NCBI RefSeq assembly: GCF_019649055.1
Contig: NW_026570253.1
Coordinates: 496,001-560,000, forward strand
DNA: 64,000 nt
Source: Paramacrobiotus metropolitanus
Lineage: Eukaryota; Tardigrada; Eutardigrada; Parachela; Macrobiotidae
Direction: 5' to 3'
The notes under the pieces were generated by a model, which searched no databases, was not told where the DNA came from, and worked only from the letters and a program-made list of their open reading frames with translations. Positions 51,551-64,000 of this stretch are shown piece by piece (positions within the stretch are counted from its first letter, which is position 1; each line of letters starts with the position of its first letter). Position numbers and translations under genes: made by a program.

Positions 51551-54500
51551 CGTCACAATGCAGCAGAGATTTGGTCCTCCTCGGATTTGATTATTAAATA
51601 ATTATCCAACGACTTCACTGATGAAAGGAAGAAATAAAACGAGCACAAATGAACAACACAATCATACAAGAGAATGAAATTTTGAGCTGATGATTACAGA
51701 TCTCAGACACAGGATCGATGCATTTTGATTTTCCATGTCATTCTGCTAATTATTGTAAGTACTAAGTAGAGCCACGAATCACCATCGCGTACCAGAATCG
51801 TACAAATACACTTAGCAGAATGACACAGTGCTTATTATAATGCTTGTAATCAGCTTATTGTACAAAACCGAGTACATAAAATTAATTAAAGATCCGATGC
51901 TTGACAATGGCAACAAATCGCGTTTCACGCAAGACAAGCGTCTCGCGTTTCGCGTTTCACGCTTAGTAACAAGTTGAGCTGAGCTGTTTGCAACGTGTAC
52001 AATATTAATAACATTATAATAATCTGATCATCATCTCATCATAATATTGTTTCTATTACAGTACTAATTTTTACATTACAGAGTAAGTAGTAAAATGATT
52101 GTAACCTAGTAACTTTTATACATAATTATTACTGTATAACTGCGGGAGAAACACTGAAACAGGCTCAAATTCTACAGCCCTGGCCCCTGGACCCACTGCA
52201 TAACGAGCCTGAATACGTACATGCCTACATGGCAACAACCATTAAAATTTTTAAGATTTTAATCCATAAAAATTTAAAAACCGAAACCGAAAATTTAATG
52301 TTTCACGGATAGGTTGTATCTCACAAACAAGTCACAGATATCAAGTTAGCAACCAACAAAAGTAATCACATACCCCAGTTAACAGGTAGCTTCGGATGTC
52401 TGAATATTAAAGCGGAATAAAGTTTAATTTGGCGCTGCATGACGACACCATTATTGACAATAAAAAGTTATAAGAGTAATAAGACACCATTATTCAATAA
52501 GTCAATATTGAATAATGAAGATAGTATAACCGATTTTAAGATAAAGTACGGTACTTCAAGTACTGTACCTGAATGTAGATAATCCTTAAAACGAGAGAAT
52601 AAGGAGCCAAAATACAAATCAAGATTCAGTCCGCTCCGCGCTGTCAGATTCATCCATCATTCGTATACGGTATTAAAACTGGAAAGCTGGTGATAAAAAA
52701 AGAGTAGAACCAACTTCGTACTGCGCAGTACTGCGCAGCGCGCAAGACAACACAGATGAGCGGACCCCGCTTTTGATCAAAGCACAGAGTATCGCTTTCC
52801 GGTTGGCTCAAAAGACTTCGGCAGAGAGAGGTTATACGTAAATCACGCCTACCAGGGTGCTCTTGTACAGTACCACGGAACAAAATTGGGCGGCATCCAT
52901 GAACTACGTAACGCAAGGTGGGGAGGGGAGGGGTGGGGAGAGGGTCCAGAACCCTGATAAAATTATTATCAATGTTAGCAAAAACCGTTACGCAGGGGCA
53001 GGAGGGGGTCAAAACTGGCAATTTTTGGCGTTACGTAATTATGGATTCCGCCTTACCGTGCTTATGCACTGTGCAGTGGTGCAGTGCGCACATGAATAAT
53101 GCTTTGCAGCGGAATGGCAATTGGCAACCGCCTTAGTCTTCGATTTGGACGACTCCTAAATTTACTACAGGGATCTGCAGTGCGTGGGACTACGCATGCG
53201 CTACCAAACACCTTAAAAATTAACGCACGTTTGGCAAATTGGCACTTGGCAAGTTGGCATCTTGAAAACTGAAATACCGTGATTTCTTGCGCTGCAGAGT
53301 AAGGGCATCAGGGCATGCCCGTTTTTCCGTACCAGTGTCACGCTGTCAGCCTGTGGCCTAACAATTATAGCAATTATTGTGTACAATATAAATTGCTGGA
53401 GATTCCTCAGTCCTCACAGGGTGGCGACTCACTGGCGAGTGTTCCTTCCTTCCTGGACTGTTGACCTTTTGCCATTTTCATTAATTCTTAAGACCTGTGG
53501 TCACTCAGAAGGCTGTAATACCATGAAATCATGGTGATGATGGATGCTGTAGAGTTGACATGGCTGCTTTGTTATCATTGGGCATGGGCTAATTGCCTAT
53601 TATTTATTATATTATATTTTACAGGATTGCTAATAATTAAAATGCTTGTTTTGCACTGCATTCCAGTTCCGGTTACCTGTTACCACTAGACTTACCGTAG
53701 GTTATCAGAGAACAACAGGTCTCTATCCTCTAAGTTACAAATACGTTAAGAAATTTTGTCCACCTCTTTCTTTCGACATCGAATACACCGAACCCTAATT
53801 TACATTTGCAAACGCAAGCGCAGAAGCGAGGCACAGGTAAACGTGAGAGGGAAGGTCCTATTAAATTAAGCATTAATATAAACCAGATTTTATTAGTGCT
53901 CCCATGCTGTAGTTTCTTAATCTGAATGCTTCCGTTCTGACAAAGTCGAATTGCATAAGAATTAAATTCACGTAAGCCAGCCAGTACGCCAAGCCAGTAC
54001 AGTAGGTACTAGGTAGTACTACGATCCAATAATACCCATCCGTGGTTACAGATATTATGTTTTGAAGTTTTGATTGTTTTCCGTGCGGACCTCGCCCCAC
54101 GAAAAATTCCGAAATCGAGAATTTTTAGACGTCGGCGCGTGCACGCCGCGCTCCATTGGTAATTTGGTATTTATTATAATTATTATAATCAACAGAATAG
54201 ACTATATGCAACATTTATTTTATTCACGGGCTCGGCAAAACACGGAAAATGCTTTTTCTTCGAAAGCGGTAACGGGAAACGTTCTGCTCGGGACGGGAGC
54301 GGGCGGGAATTCGAGGGCCAGGGGGGTTCGTCTGCTCACTGCTGTTAAAAAAATATTAAGAGGTTCTAAAAATAAATATGCTTCGATTTTTATCAAAATT
54401 GTGCTGATTTTTTTACGATTTTCTTAAAATTTTAATATTTTTGAAGATTCTTCGCGCGAAACGGCTGTTTTGCCACCGTTTTACAAATTCAATGTGAACA

Positions 54501-55173
54501 ACAGAACAAGCACTTTTAGTTTTGATTCTATTTTTATTTCATAATATGGTATCAGTTATTTCTGTTTATTTGCTTGTTGACTGAATTTGCTCGGGTTTCG
54601 TATTCTGCAGCTAGATTTCGATTTTCAAATTAAGAAAAAATCCAACGTCTGACTGCATTGCATGTATTCTGTACAAGTACGTTTCACGAAAGTACGGTTC
54701 TACCATAAGTTATAATAACTACGTTCATATATTTGGCTGAATTTACTTTGGTTACATATCCGCACTATATGTCGAAAACCAACCAACCGACCGCATTCTC
54801 GCAAAAGTTTTACTGCCAGTATGTACATTATACAATGACAATAAAAACAATTATTCTACAATGTGACAAAGAAGAACAGAAGTAACAACAACGGAATAGA
54901 AGTTCTGCGCAATGCATATACAACGATGATTAACCCACTACAGTTAACAGGCCACAAACTCAAATTCGAATATTATAACACTCATGAACATATTATACTA
55001 AGAAACATAACTAATTAAGCCACTAACTATCCAATTGAGTAGTATGCACCTCTGATATGTTATAACTGCCAACTAATACCGTAAAATTTCAAAAGTCAGA
55101 TTAAACGAGAAAACAACTTACAACACCCCACATGTTGAGACCAGGGACAGGCGTTAGGCTGGACACGCTCACT
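51551..55173. other. Repeat-bearing intergenic region
   Basis: About 3.6 kb with no supported gene. It contains a 152-bp MITE-like element (52895-53046), a G-rich segment near 54270-54330 with GGGACGGGAGCGGG that resembles the G-rich words at 11.4 and 11.8 kb, and AT-rich DNA elsewhere. Frames at 54074-54427 and 52650-53136 are not convincing. Confidence 0.45.
52895..53046. mobile_element. Short MITE-like element with TACGTAACG ends
   Basis: The left end ATCCATGAACTACGTAACGC and the right end, which reads ATCCATAATTACGTAACGC on the other strand, are imperfect terminal inverted repeats. The interior has polypurine GGGGAGGGG runs and a second GTTACGCAGGGG word. It is 152 bp long and non-coding. 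Confidence 0.6.
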
Positions 55174-56022
55174 TCAAGCCGTTGCTGCGCTTCCCGCGGC
55201 AGACGCTCCCGCCTTTTTCTTCCCTTGCCCTCCGGCGGCCTTCTTTGGCTTGCCCGCGGCTTTTTTCGCTGATCCGGCAGCTTTCTTGGCGGCAGGGGCC
55301 TTCTTCGGCTTGGGCGCTTTGGCCTTGGCGGGGGATTTCTTCTTCTGGACACCTCCGGCCGTTGCTGTCGCTTTCTTGCCCGGTGACGCGGCCTTCTTAG
55401 GCTTCTTGGCAGCACCTTCCGCTTTCTTGGCTGGCCGTTTGGTCTGCTTCGCTGCTTTCTTCTCACCCTCCGCTTTCTTGGCTTTGGGCTTGGTGGGGGA
55501 TTTGGCTTTCTTCGGTTTGGCGGCGGCTGTCTTCTTGGTGGCTGCTGCTCCCTCACCGCCCGCGATCTCCTTCTTGGCAACGTTCTTCTTCTTCTTGGCC
55601 GCACCCACGGTCTTCTTCTTGCCAGCAGCCTTGTTCTCCGCATTGACACGGAAGGATCCTGACGCGCCCGATCCCTTGGCTTGCTTCAGTGTCTTGTTCT
55701 CAACGCCACGCTTCAACGCCATTTTCAGTTGACTGTTAACGCTCTTGGGATCCTGTGTGATGTTGAACTCGGACAGGATGTACTTGAGGATGGCCTGTCT
55801 GGATGAGCCGTTGCGTTCCTTCAGATGCTGAATGGCTTTGATGACCATCTCCAGATATTTGGGATGATTATGTGCGGCCTTGGCTGACTTGGCTTTGGCA
55901 CCACCAGCAGCAGCCTTCTTAGCGGAACCAGCGGATTTGGGGCTCTTGGCTGCTGCTTTACCAGGACTCTTCTTGGCTTTCACGGGCGTCGCTGCTTTGG
56001 TAACGGCTGCTTGGTCGCTCAT
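55174..56022 (-). CDS. Linker histone H1
   Basis: Single exon of 282 residues. Linker histones bind the nucleosome dyad and linker DNA. Seen: a Lys/Ala/Pro-rich N-tail (residues 1-48), a winged-helix globular domain at about 50-127 (HPKYLEMVIKAIQHLKERNG, SSRQAILKYILSEF, SVNSQLKMALKRGVENKTL, QAKGSGASGSFRVN), and a 155-residue C-tail of KKA, PAKK and SPxK-like repeats. The strong Lys/Ala codon bias raises GC here and creates long shadow frames on both strands. No histone 3' stem-loop is evident after the stop, so it may be polyadenylated. Length and tail suggest a somatic, possibly replication-independent H1. It stands alone, with no core histone genes in the window. Confidence 0.97.
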   Translation of the reverse strand: MSDQAAVTKAATPVKAKKSPGKAAAKSPKSAGSAKKAAAGGAKAKSAKAAHNHPKYLEMVIKAIQHLKERNGSSRQAILKYILSEFNITQDPKSVNSQLKMALKRGVENKTLKQAKGSGASGSFRVNAENKAAGKKKTVGAAKKKKNVAKKEIAGGEGAAATKKTAAAKPKKAKSPTKPKAKKAEGEKKAAKQTKRPAKKAEGAAKKPKKAASPGKKATATAGGVQKKKSPAKAKAPKPKKAPAAKKAAGSAKKAAGKPKKAAGGQGKKKAGASAAGSAATA

Positions 56023-56242
56023 TTTCCTGCGAAATCTTACGAGAAACGTGGAGAAAAATGTTAAAGAACAAGGCGTAAATTAACGAGTTAAAAGACGCGA
56101 ACGTTCGCAAAAAGGCAAAGGCTTAAAAACAGAGTTAACAACTGTCACGAATCAACAACTTGAACTAACGTGTTACGAAAGCTTTTCTAGTCGATCAGAG
56201 TGAGAAGGCACGAGACTGAACCTACGTAAAACGATTCAGGCG

Positions 56243-56250
56243 CTTATATC
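56243..56250 (-). promoter_or_regulatory. TATA-like box of histone H1
   Basis: The minus strand reads GATATAAG about 220 bases upstream of the H1 ATG. Its position relative to the CCAAT boxes further upstream fits a histone promoter. Confidence 0.45.
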
Positions 56251-56319
56251 GCTTAGTTGGATTTCTCATGTAAAACATCCTTTGTGCACACGGCTCAACC
56301 GTGGGCGTTCAGCGTGCGG

Positions 56320-56354
56320 ATTGGCCCGATGCATTGCGCAAGAAAGCCTATTGG
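56320..56354 (-). promoter_or_regulatory. Pair of CCAAT boxes upstream of H1
   Basis: Two ATTGG words on the plus strand (56320-56324 and 56350-56354) read CCAAT on the minus strand, about 75 and 105 bases upstream of the TATA-like box. CCAAT elements are usual in H1 promoters. Confidence 0.45.
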
Positions 56355-58460
56355 CTGCCGGGCAAGACCGCTATGTTCTTGTTGTATGAAGCCCCACCCC
56401 GCTGTATATACATAGAGAAAAATTATTTGACCATCTTCGTCCTTTTGCTCCTATCTCTTGAGTTTTTTTACCAAATCAAAATCTGACTTCACCATTCATT
56501 TTAGAAATATTTTTTACATTAGTCTACCAAAAATCAGTACGAAATTTGGTGGAATAGTGATTAAAATCGGGTGTATGTGCTGTCATTGGCACGTAGATTG
56601 GCGAAAGTTTTCTCCAAACGCGGCGACGTCACTCTACTTGATCCCTCCCCGAGACACACTTCCGCCACTTTCAAACATTATTTTCTCGAAATATATTATA
56701 AAAAACTCACCGCATTACCACTTAAAAGATGTAAAAATATTTATTCTTTAATACTGTTACATTTTGGAAGCAATAAAAGCTAATCGGAATTGAAAAAGAG
56801 CGATGTTAAGATGTATCACTATCGCAGAAAAAAGCCGATTTTTCGAGTTGATGTCGTGGCGACACCTATGAAAGTTGGCTCCGGTCACGAAAAAATGACC
56901 GCTCGTAGTTCTGTATTTAGCAACAAATCTTATGTATACCAATCTAAAATATGTTGGAAAATAATTTAACTTTATTTCTTTTGAGTTAAAACAGCGTAAA
57001 AAGCGAACAAAATCCAAAAAACAGCCATGTAGCGATATACCGGTACGCCTTCCGACAGTGGAAAGTTGGTGTCGGGGCGACATCTATGACAAACTTTTGC
57101 GCTCGTGTTTCAAGTCCGAAGTTTATGATTCGGAAGTTATTGAGAGAAAATTTGCTAAAAAAATATTTTTAATAACTAAAGTGCATATTTCCAAAATAAA
57201 TGTAAAACGTTAAGTTTCACAAGCTTGTTCTAATGGCCCGTCGGCATTCGGGAAAGGGAGATTTGGGTGCGACTCCCGTGTGATTCTGAATCCGCCCAAA
57301 TTTGTTCCTTTGTGCTCTTTGTGATGTTGTACTCGAAGAAAGGTGTTGCTGTGTTTTATTTTGAATACTTTAATGTTTATTACTGTTCATATTTATGGAC
57401 TTCTTACGTTTTTTCACTGTTGAGAAATATAAAACGACAAACATGTTCGAATACCGAACAGGAATTTTGTGTGATTGAACTACACACTTCTTGGATTTGT
57501 AAAATATAGTACGGCGTTCACTCACAGTAATTTTCGAGTGTCACTTTTTATGGTTTGCAAAGTTGCGCCTGCCACTCAGAGAAACAATTCTACTTACCTA
57601 TCTTGTATACGTTTTCGTCAACTAGTAAAAACTAAAAACCAGGAAAAATGTTCAAACTCTTCAGAAAAAAGCTTAATTAAGTACTTTCGTACGTACGCGA
57701 ATACAGGTAGCAGCAAGCACCTTGATCAGAGCAGTCATATTAGGCGTTCAAAAAACACTGAAAACGATGTTCTAGCAACTTGCTTGTCTGTATGCTTGAC
57801 TAAAACCTATCGTGATTTTTCAAACTAATTTAGATATAACGTCGATAAGCTGATAATACCCAAACAGTGCAAACACGCAATAATGCACTATAGAGCGCAT
57901 TTAATATCATGCTTTGCATTACTTATTTACCCGTGATGCTAGTGCTACTACGAAGGAACATCGGGCGAAAGCTTACGAAAATGTGCGAGAGTATGATCGA
58001 TCCCTGAACGCAAGCGATCAAACGGGAGCAGTCACAAGGGCCACGACGGCAAACTGAACCACTTGGAGAAAAAAGTGAGTAAACATGGGCGCAAACGCAG
58101 GATCATCTTCGTGCCGAAAAACACTCTTATTGCTGTCTTTATCACGACCGCGTACACACAACATCTGCTGCTGAGTCACAACAAACCATCACATTAATTC
58201 CCGCCTGTCACAAGCAGAAAAACACAACAAAAGCTGCAAACAAAACAATTCACACGTACTGTGCAAATACGAAGTGACTGTAACACGAATCCGCTCTGCA
58301 TCACCACAAAAAATAAATAAATACAATAAATTACGTTCTAGACCAGCTTCTTCAAACGAGGAACTGAGACAGACACTGGATGAGGTCATGCGCGTTGCGG
58401 CTGCAACTATTTTGTTTCCGCCGGGAAGTTGCCACCTATGTACAGTAACCATCAGCTGCT

Positions 58461-61400
58461 CTATGGAGATTTCGTGATGTCCCCTTCCGTTAACTGTTCC
58501 GGCTGATATATGGCCATCCGCACGTCCAACTGCTTTTCCCAGTCTTTGATGATTTGTGCGATTCGATCATGGCCAAATAGTTCGGCGTCCTCCAGAGGAG
58601 TGTGACCCCATCTGCAAGAATTGATTTCATTACTTTTACCTTTATGTTCACCTAACCTATTCAAGCTCAGTTCGTTATAACAAATTGTGAAGCTCGAAAA
58701 TTCAGTACTACTTGCAATCCTTATCCACAGAAGTACTACAAAAAGCCGAAGCCGATGTAAAACAATAAAAGTAACATCTGACAATATTGTCAAATCAGCG
58801 CTAAACAAATCAAACAATCGATTTTACCGTCTACCGAGAACAAGTGTTAATAATGAGGACAACAGAAGTTACATTATTAAAGAAACACACATTATTACGT
58901 AAAAAGTTAACACACATGTCTCAGAAAAATACACACGTGCCAAAAAATATTTAAACGTTGCCACCAACCTGTCTTTGGGATTGTGCACTACATTACACCG
59001 TTCCAATAAGAATCTAACCACCTCCTCGTGCCCTTCCGAAGCGGCCAGATGAAGGGCTGTCCGTCCATCATAATCACACTGGTTCATATCCAATCCCTTT
59101 AGGTACAACCTATAAATGCGCTTTTTATCACCAAGGACAAAATGCTACTTAAAACGCCACAAATGCTTCGGCTGCAAACACCTTCTTAATGCGACCAAAT
59201 CGCCGGATGCTGCACTGAACAAGAGAGACACGACGCGCAGTCCCTTAGCTTCTGATTTCTGATGGCGTGGATCAGACTTCTTCGGCGACTGGCGAATGTT
59301 GTCAAAATTGTGGAAATTAAACCGCGACACAAGCTCCTGCAATTTCGTCAAATGAATACAGAAGTAATCATGACGGTTGTATAATTCCACTTGCCTTGCA
59401 GAACTCCACACCGCGAACAGAGTTACCGTAATGATCCAGCGGTGGCGACCAGGCACACAACCCTATCGTACATCCCAGTATGAAGATTTCATTCACGTGC
59501 ACAATAAAAGCACTTGCGGCGATGCTGCTTTACCGGCAACGTTTGGAATTACCACCATTATGGCTCCACAAACACCAGATTTCGCTGGCATACCAACCTA
59601 AACAGAGCCAAGATTGAAATTATCAGCGGACAAAGTCAGCGAGATACTGCACTTACACGAAAAGCGAACTGTCCGGAATAATCATACCTGTCAGCATAAA
59701 GCCACGAGTTTTAGAATTGTCACGTTACCTTCTCACGTTATGAGTGTATTTCCTATTACTCATGATACAAACTATTGCATTAATTTAAATGACTCGACAC
59801 GCGACACCTTCAAAGAAAACAGTGAATAGGAATTACTTTTAACGACCGAATAGGAACGACTTTTAATGCTATCCATAAACAATTTTCAAATAACAATAAT
59901 AATTAATACTAAAAATTTTTGTAACCGTAGTGAAGAACCTACTTGCTACGTACCGAAATACAAAAATACCCGTACCTATTAATGAACAAAATACTAACAC
60001 TGGAAAGTAGAACTTACATTCCACATGAATACATAAGAGAAAGAGCATCCCGTACTGAGGAATTCTTCACCAGTCGCTCGCCGGTTATGGGACACATTCC
60101 GCCGTGGGCCATCGTAGCAGCCATGACGGCTACCGATTCACAGTTCACTTCCACTGAACAGAGCTATCGGACATAAAGATCATTAGGAACTACTTAGAGA
60201 CTCCTATTAAAAGGGCGATACTCCAATGTTAATTCAATGTTTCAGTGTTAATTCAACGGAAGTGAATTAACCAGAAGAAACAAAGGAATTATACTTGACA
60301 AGTAGCACAAGCCGCACAACAGTGGACACAGTTTAGTTACCGTCGCCATAAATACAACTATGCTACATGTATTATAGTGCCACAATGATTCACCTGAAAG
60401 TAAAAGTCCATAGTTTCAGTCAAATTTGCACCTTCGGGAAAACATTTATTTTCCCGCATATAGTATCCCAGGGCATAATTTCGGTCGGCAGTCTCTCGTT
60501 CGGAGAGGAAACTAAAAACCACACAACAATAAATCGCTGCAGTTTTATTTCAGTGTTTATTCAGTAGTGCAAATGAACTCACGTGGCATTGCTAAAACCA
60601 ACATGTTCTCCTCCTGCCATTCTTTGGAAATTTTTCAAAACCTGTACAGACAGATCACAATGTTAACGATTGTTGTTGTAACCTTATGCAATCAAAACTA
60701 CGGCTTACGTAGTCAAACCGGTCGGCTAAATTGCTCTGGCGCTTTAATAGCGACGTGATGATAATGGCTCCGGCGTTAACCAGCGGGTTGTGCGGCTTTC
60801 CTTAAATATACCATACAGGATTAGTTGATAACGACTGGAAAACACGACAGCAGGTTGTCCGTTCGCGCTCACTGTTATAGTCCAGAACGAGTTCGTTAAA
60901 AATTCTACCGCTGGGCTCCTGGCCGACATACTGATGCACAATTTCCGGCCCCAACTCTGATGAATACGGCAAAAAATTAGTACATCGAAATATATACAGT
61001 AAGTTCAGTCCTATACAGTACTTCTATAACAAAAAGCAGATCAAATCTGCAGGACGCTTTGAAGTTTGAAGCAAGCGTTTTACCAAATCAGATCAGAAAT
61101 CGCGATGTACTTGCCTTCTAGTGCCAGGAGATAACTCAGCGGTTTAGCTAAAAAAAAATAAACCGGAAAACATTACCGTCACGTTAATGCTAATGGCACC
61201 GCGTCGACCGCGAAAATAAGTAGAAAACCCATAACTAATCTTTCGTGGCTGGCAGCAAAGTACAGATCTTATTATACTGTATGACTGACAGTTCCCACCA
61301 CAACCCTTTTATCGGTGCCTATGGCCTTCACTAACGATTTAACGATGCATCCACCTACAGCAAGACTGTAGACAAAACGGGATATCCGTATTTCCAATAG

Positions 61401-64000
61401 AATGCCTGCATCATAAAGGGATAATCAATTTGCTGTTCCATTCCATGTGAGATTAAACGGAGAACAATCTAAAACAGCTAATATATATTTAAATTCAATG
61501 GTCTACATAAACACGAAATCTTAATGACGTTCATAAACCTAGGATTCGTAAATTTATTCTTTGAAATTATTATCGATAGCAAATAAAGGAAAGTGCAGCT
61601 CGAACTACTCTGGGATGTACCGCCATGCTCGTATTAACAACAGTCTTACCTTTGTCCATCCACGGTGCAAATACTGACGCCCCAGTAATCGGGACTACAA
61701 AATACCAATAAAAAACGTTCACAATTTAGCACATGCGAAAGCAAAACTACAACTGCCGCTTATTAGCTGGAATATCCAGTATAATATGGAAGATTTGAAC
61801 ACGAATTCAGTTTCTTTATGTTTCAGTGTTTACTGTTTACCTAAAACGAGCTAGCTGAGGAATATAGCTGGCCACTTTGCCATCCTTCAGTGCCCGGCAG
61901 TTCCAATAAATTTCATCAATACTGTTACAGAACTCCTGCCACTCCGGTATAATGAAGCTGTTAAGGAAAGCGCGGCTGATAAGAAGTAAATTCTCTCTGA
62001 TGCATCTGCAATAAATCACAAAAAAACGCTAGAAAAGCTAAAAACATTCCCATGCTACCCTGTGTGTGAAGCGACTATCGATTATTTCGCCTTCATTATT
62101 TTATAAAGTTACGCCAGCCTAAGTGCTCTTCTTTGTCAAAAGATTCCATTTATGCGATCGGATGACATAGCCGCGCGACAAGTGCATTGCAATTTATCAG
62201 TGCTCCGCGCAGATGGCTTTTTGTGTCCGCAATGTGTCGTGCTAACATCAGCACGCTTTTCATTACACTACACACACCATGCAACTAGATCAGGACGAAA
62301 AAGTGTCCCTGCGGGACAGGAAACGGATACCGTGTGTGCACTGTGCAGTATGCGCCGTTCCAAGAGGGTGTGCACTGTTGTCCCAAGGACAGAAAAGGCG
62401 GCTTGATGGATTTTTAAATGTAATTACACAAAATTCATTGACGGCACACTCTTACGCATGAAACGTCTCCCTGTCCAACGTCAGGCCGTATAAGTCAGAC
62501 AGATCACTGTTGGCTTGTTGGGCATTGAGAATGTGACGATTAAATTCTTCCAATCTCGGATCATCTTTCCGTAATCCGGTATTCAGCAGAGTCTAAATGC
62601 AAAGAAAAAGTTAATTAAACTGAGCACTACCATATCGAACGTCAACATGCTGGTGACTGTGAGGCGGCGTTTCCTATTTTTACAATAATATTTTAGCCAG
62701 TTGATTTTTCACAGGCTACGTTTAACCAAGATCTAAGGATATCTGTAGGGTTCACCATAATATTATATATCTTGGTTTAATTAATGAACTATGCAGCAGA
62801 GAGACGAAAATACGAATAATTTCCATTACTAACAGTAAGTTCACCCTCCAGTTAATCGTAAGTAATAATACTTTACTTTATTAGTTAATGTTCTTAGTCC
62901 TGACTGATTTGCCAGAATTTACATTTGCCACAGTATTCCATCATAAAACAAATAAAACACCAAAATGTGCATATCTAACTTTCCATATCTATTCCTGGAA
63001 GTGCAAATTCACAAAATCAAGGAGAAGTACAGTAATTTATAGAAAAAAAATCGCGCATTAATTTCATACAAGAATTACTACCACAGCAGCGCTATTGTAA
63101 TACGAGAAGCAGAAGTTAACAATTCGTGGTTAATTTCACTAGGACAAATTTTTGCTTGTTTTCGTTTTCTTAACATTACACAAGTCTTAACGCGTCATAG
63201 ACACTGAGCGCACTTTTCAAAATTCTTCCAAAATTATTCTCAAAATGATGTGGACTGGTTGCTGTTCAGATATCAGCCCAATCTTTTCCCAAACAAAGGA
63301 GCAGTAAAAATGTAAAATGCTTAAAAACGCCGCGTGACCGCCTGAATTGACAAGTGAGAACTGAATAATAGTAAATACATATCGTGGGCGGAAATAATTA
63401 TCCGCATCAACTGCGCATTCACAAATCAATGCCGTCGATTATTATTTCACAACAGTCAAAATACAGCGACGTCAGCCATGAATTAATACGCTGGAAAAAT
63501 AAAATAAAATCGATTTGGAAGATCTTTGTGAAAAATCAAAAGGTACGGTTATTAATCATCGATTTTCCCAAAACCCGCGTGGAACGAAATCAATCATCAC
63601 TGCCACGCTAGAGACGCTCAAACGACTCTGATCATCCCGCTTCCACCAGAATCCGTAATTACCCAACTTGAACGCTTACCTGCACGAACTTGCCCACAGG
63701 GACGCGGCCCTGTTCATTTTTGAACACATCAAAGAGCAGATCCTCAATATTGCGCACATCCGGATTCGTGGTGACATTGGATGGCATAGCGCTGGGAATC
63801 AGATACGGGATCCTGCACAAACACACATCCATCACGTCTACAGGGCACTTGAGGCAGCACTTAACAAAGCATTCAGTCTCACTCTTTCACACTGTCCCCC
63901 TCGCGCTCATAATCATCGGGATCAGGCTGGTGCGCGTACTGGATAACCTGACGGTTAAGCGGTTGGGATGCGTACCTGGCACGGCGGGATTCGAAGGCGT
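58461..64000 (-). CDS. GLS: Glutaminase, kidney type (5' end outside window)
   Basis: Eighteen exons on the minus strand: 64000-63976 (partial), 63812-63680, 62592-62456, 62005-61841, 61694-61650, 61405-61359, 61147-61115, 60956-60873, 60800-60709, 60641-60583, 60511-60394, 60163-60018, 59687-59657, 59597-59534, 59462-59395, 59336-59182, 59109-58969, 58611-58461; about 563 residues present. It hydrolyses glutamine to glutamate and ammonia, usually in mitochondria. Seen: an N-terminal helical domain ([14 protein letters not shown]), then the beta-lactamase-like core. The core has the catalytic Tyr of [13 protein letters not shown], Ser and Lys in [52 protein letters not shown] and VGMPAKSGV. 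Ankyrin repeats follow ([34 protein letters not shown]). Two introns start with GC, both AG|GCAAGT (after 61115 and 59395). Exons of 31 and 33 nt occur. Confidence 0.96.

Larger units (their letters stand above)
56023..58460. other. Intergenic region upstream of H1 and downstream of glutaminase
   Basis: The first 350 bases hold the H1 promoter. Further right are two related direct segments (about 56841-56871 and 57062-57093) sharing TGTCG.GGCGACA..TATGA. Remaining frames look non-coding. Confidence 0.45.

Noticed and set aside
55101-55732. Long frames overlapping histone H1 on both strands
   Set aside because: They are shadows produced by the Lys/Ala codon bias of H1.
57235-57300. Possible tRNA (B-box-like GGTGCGACTCC)
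   Set aside because: No matching A box, acceptor stem or anticodon arm could be drawn.

Overview
This is nuclear DNA from a small-genome invertebrate animal. Genes are split by mostly short GT-AG introns, the intergenic DNA is AT-rich, there are no operons, and the genes are animal-type: E2F, DCAF15, PHIP/BRWD, animal-type phosphomevalonate kinase, kidney-type glutaminase with ankyrin repeats, and a long histone H1. A tardigrade or similar compact ecdysozoan would fit, but the sequence alone does not prove it. Gene models were built by reading splice sites on both strands. Every multi-exon model below closes in frame from its first to its last exon; one PHIP junction is ambiguous.

Layout: a DCAF15-like substrate receptor (minus, 1.9-4.65 kb) is divergent from a classical E2F activator gene (plus, 6.4-10.6 kb). 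Two short PHIP/BRWD-like paralogues follow (plus, 12.5-16.3 and 17.8-22.0 kb). Next come the proteasome ATPase Rpt2 (minus, 23.1-25.8 kb), V-ATPase subunit H (plus, 27.0-30.0 kb), ribosomal protein eL30 (minus, 30.4-31.35 kb) and the full-length PHIP/BRWD gene (plus, 31.9-39.6 kb). A retroelement relic (40.4-40.8 kb) precedes phosphomevalonate kinase (plus, 41.2-42.2 kb). An unrecognised 831-residue protein with an Arg/Ser-rich tail is split over 11 exons (minus, 43.2-51.55 kb). A repeat-rich gap (51.6-55.2 kb), histone H1 (minus, 55.2-56.0 kb) and a glutaminase gene running off the right edge (minus, 58.5-64.0 kb) complete the window.

The most unusual feature is the PHIP/BRWD family. The full-length gene has WD40 repeats, a cryptotudor region and one bromodomain, with no second bromodomain. 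The two nearby short genes keep the intron phases of its cryptotudor-bromodomain half but have no WD40 domain. In its place they share a conserved N-terminal module of about 52 residues that is absent from the full-length gene and that I do not recognise. In one copy the expected acetyl-lysine-binding Asn is replaced.

Other structure includes several non-autonomous DNA-transposon-like elements with terminal inverted repeats (two inside introns of the RS-tail gene), large hairpins between the two short PHIP copies, two GC-AG introns in glutaminase, and a 46-bp repeat shared by two introns of the full-length PHIP gene.
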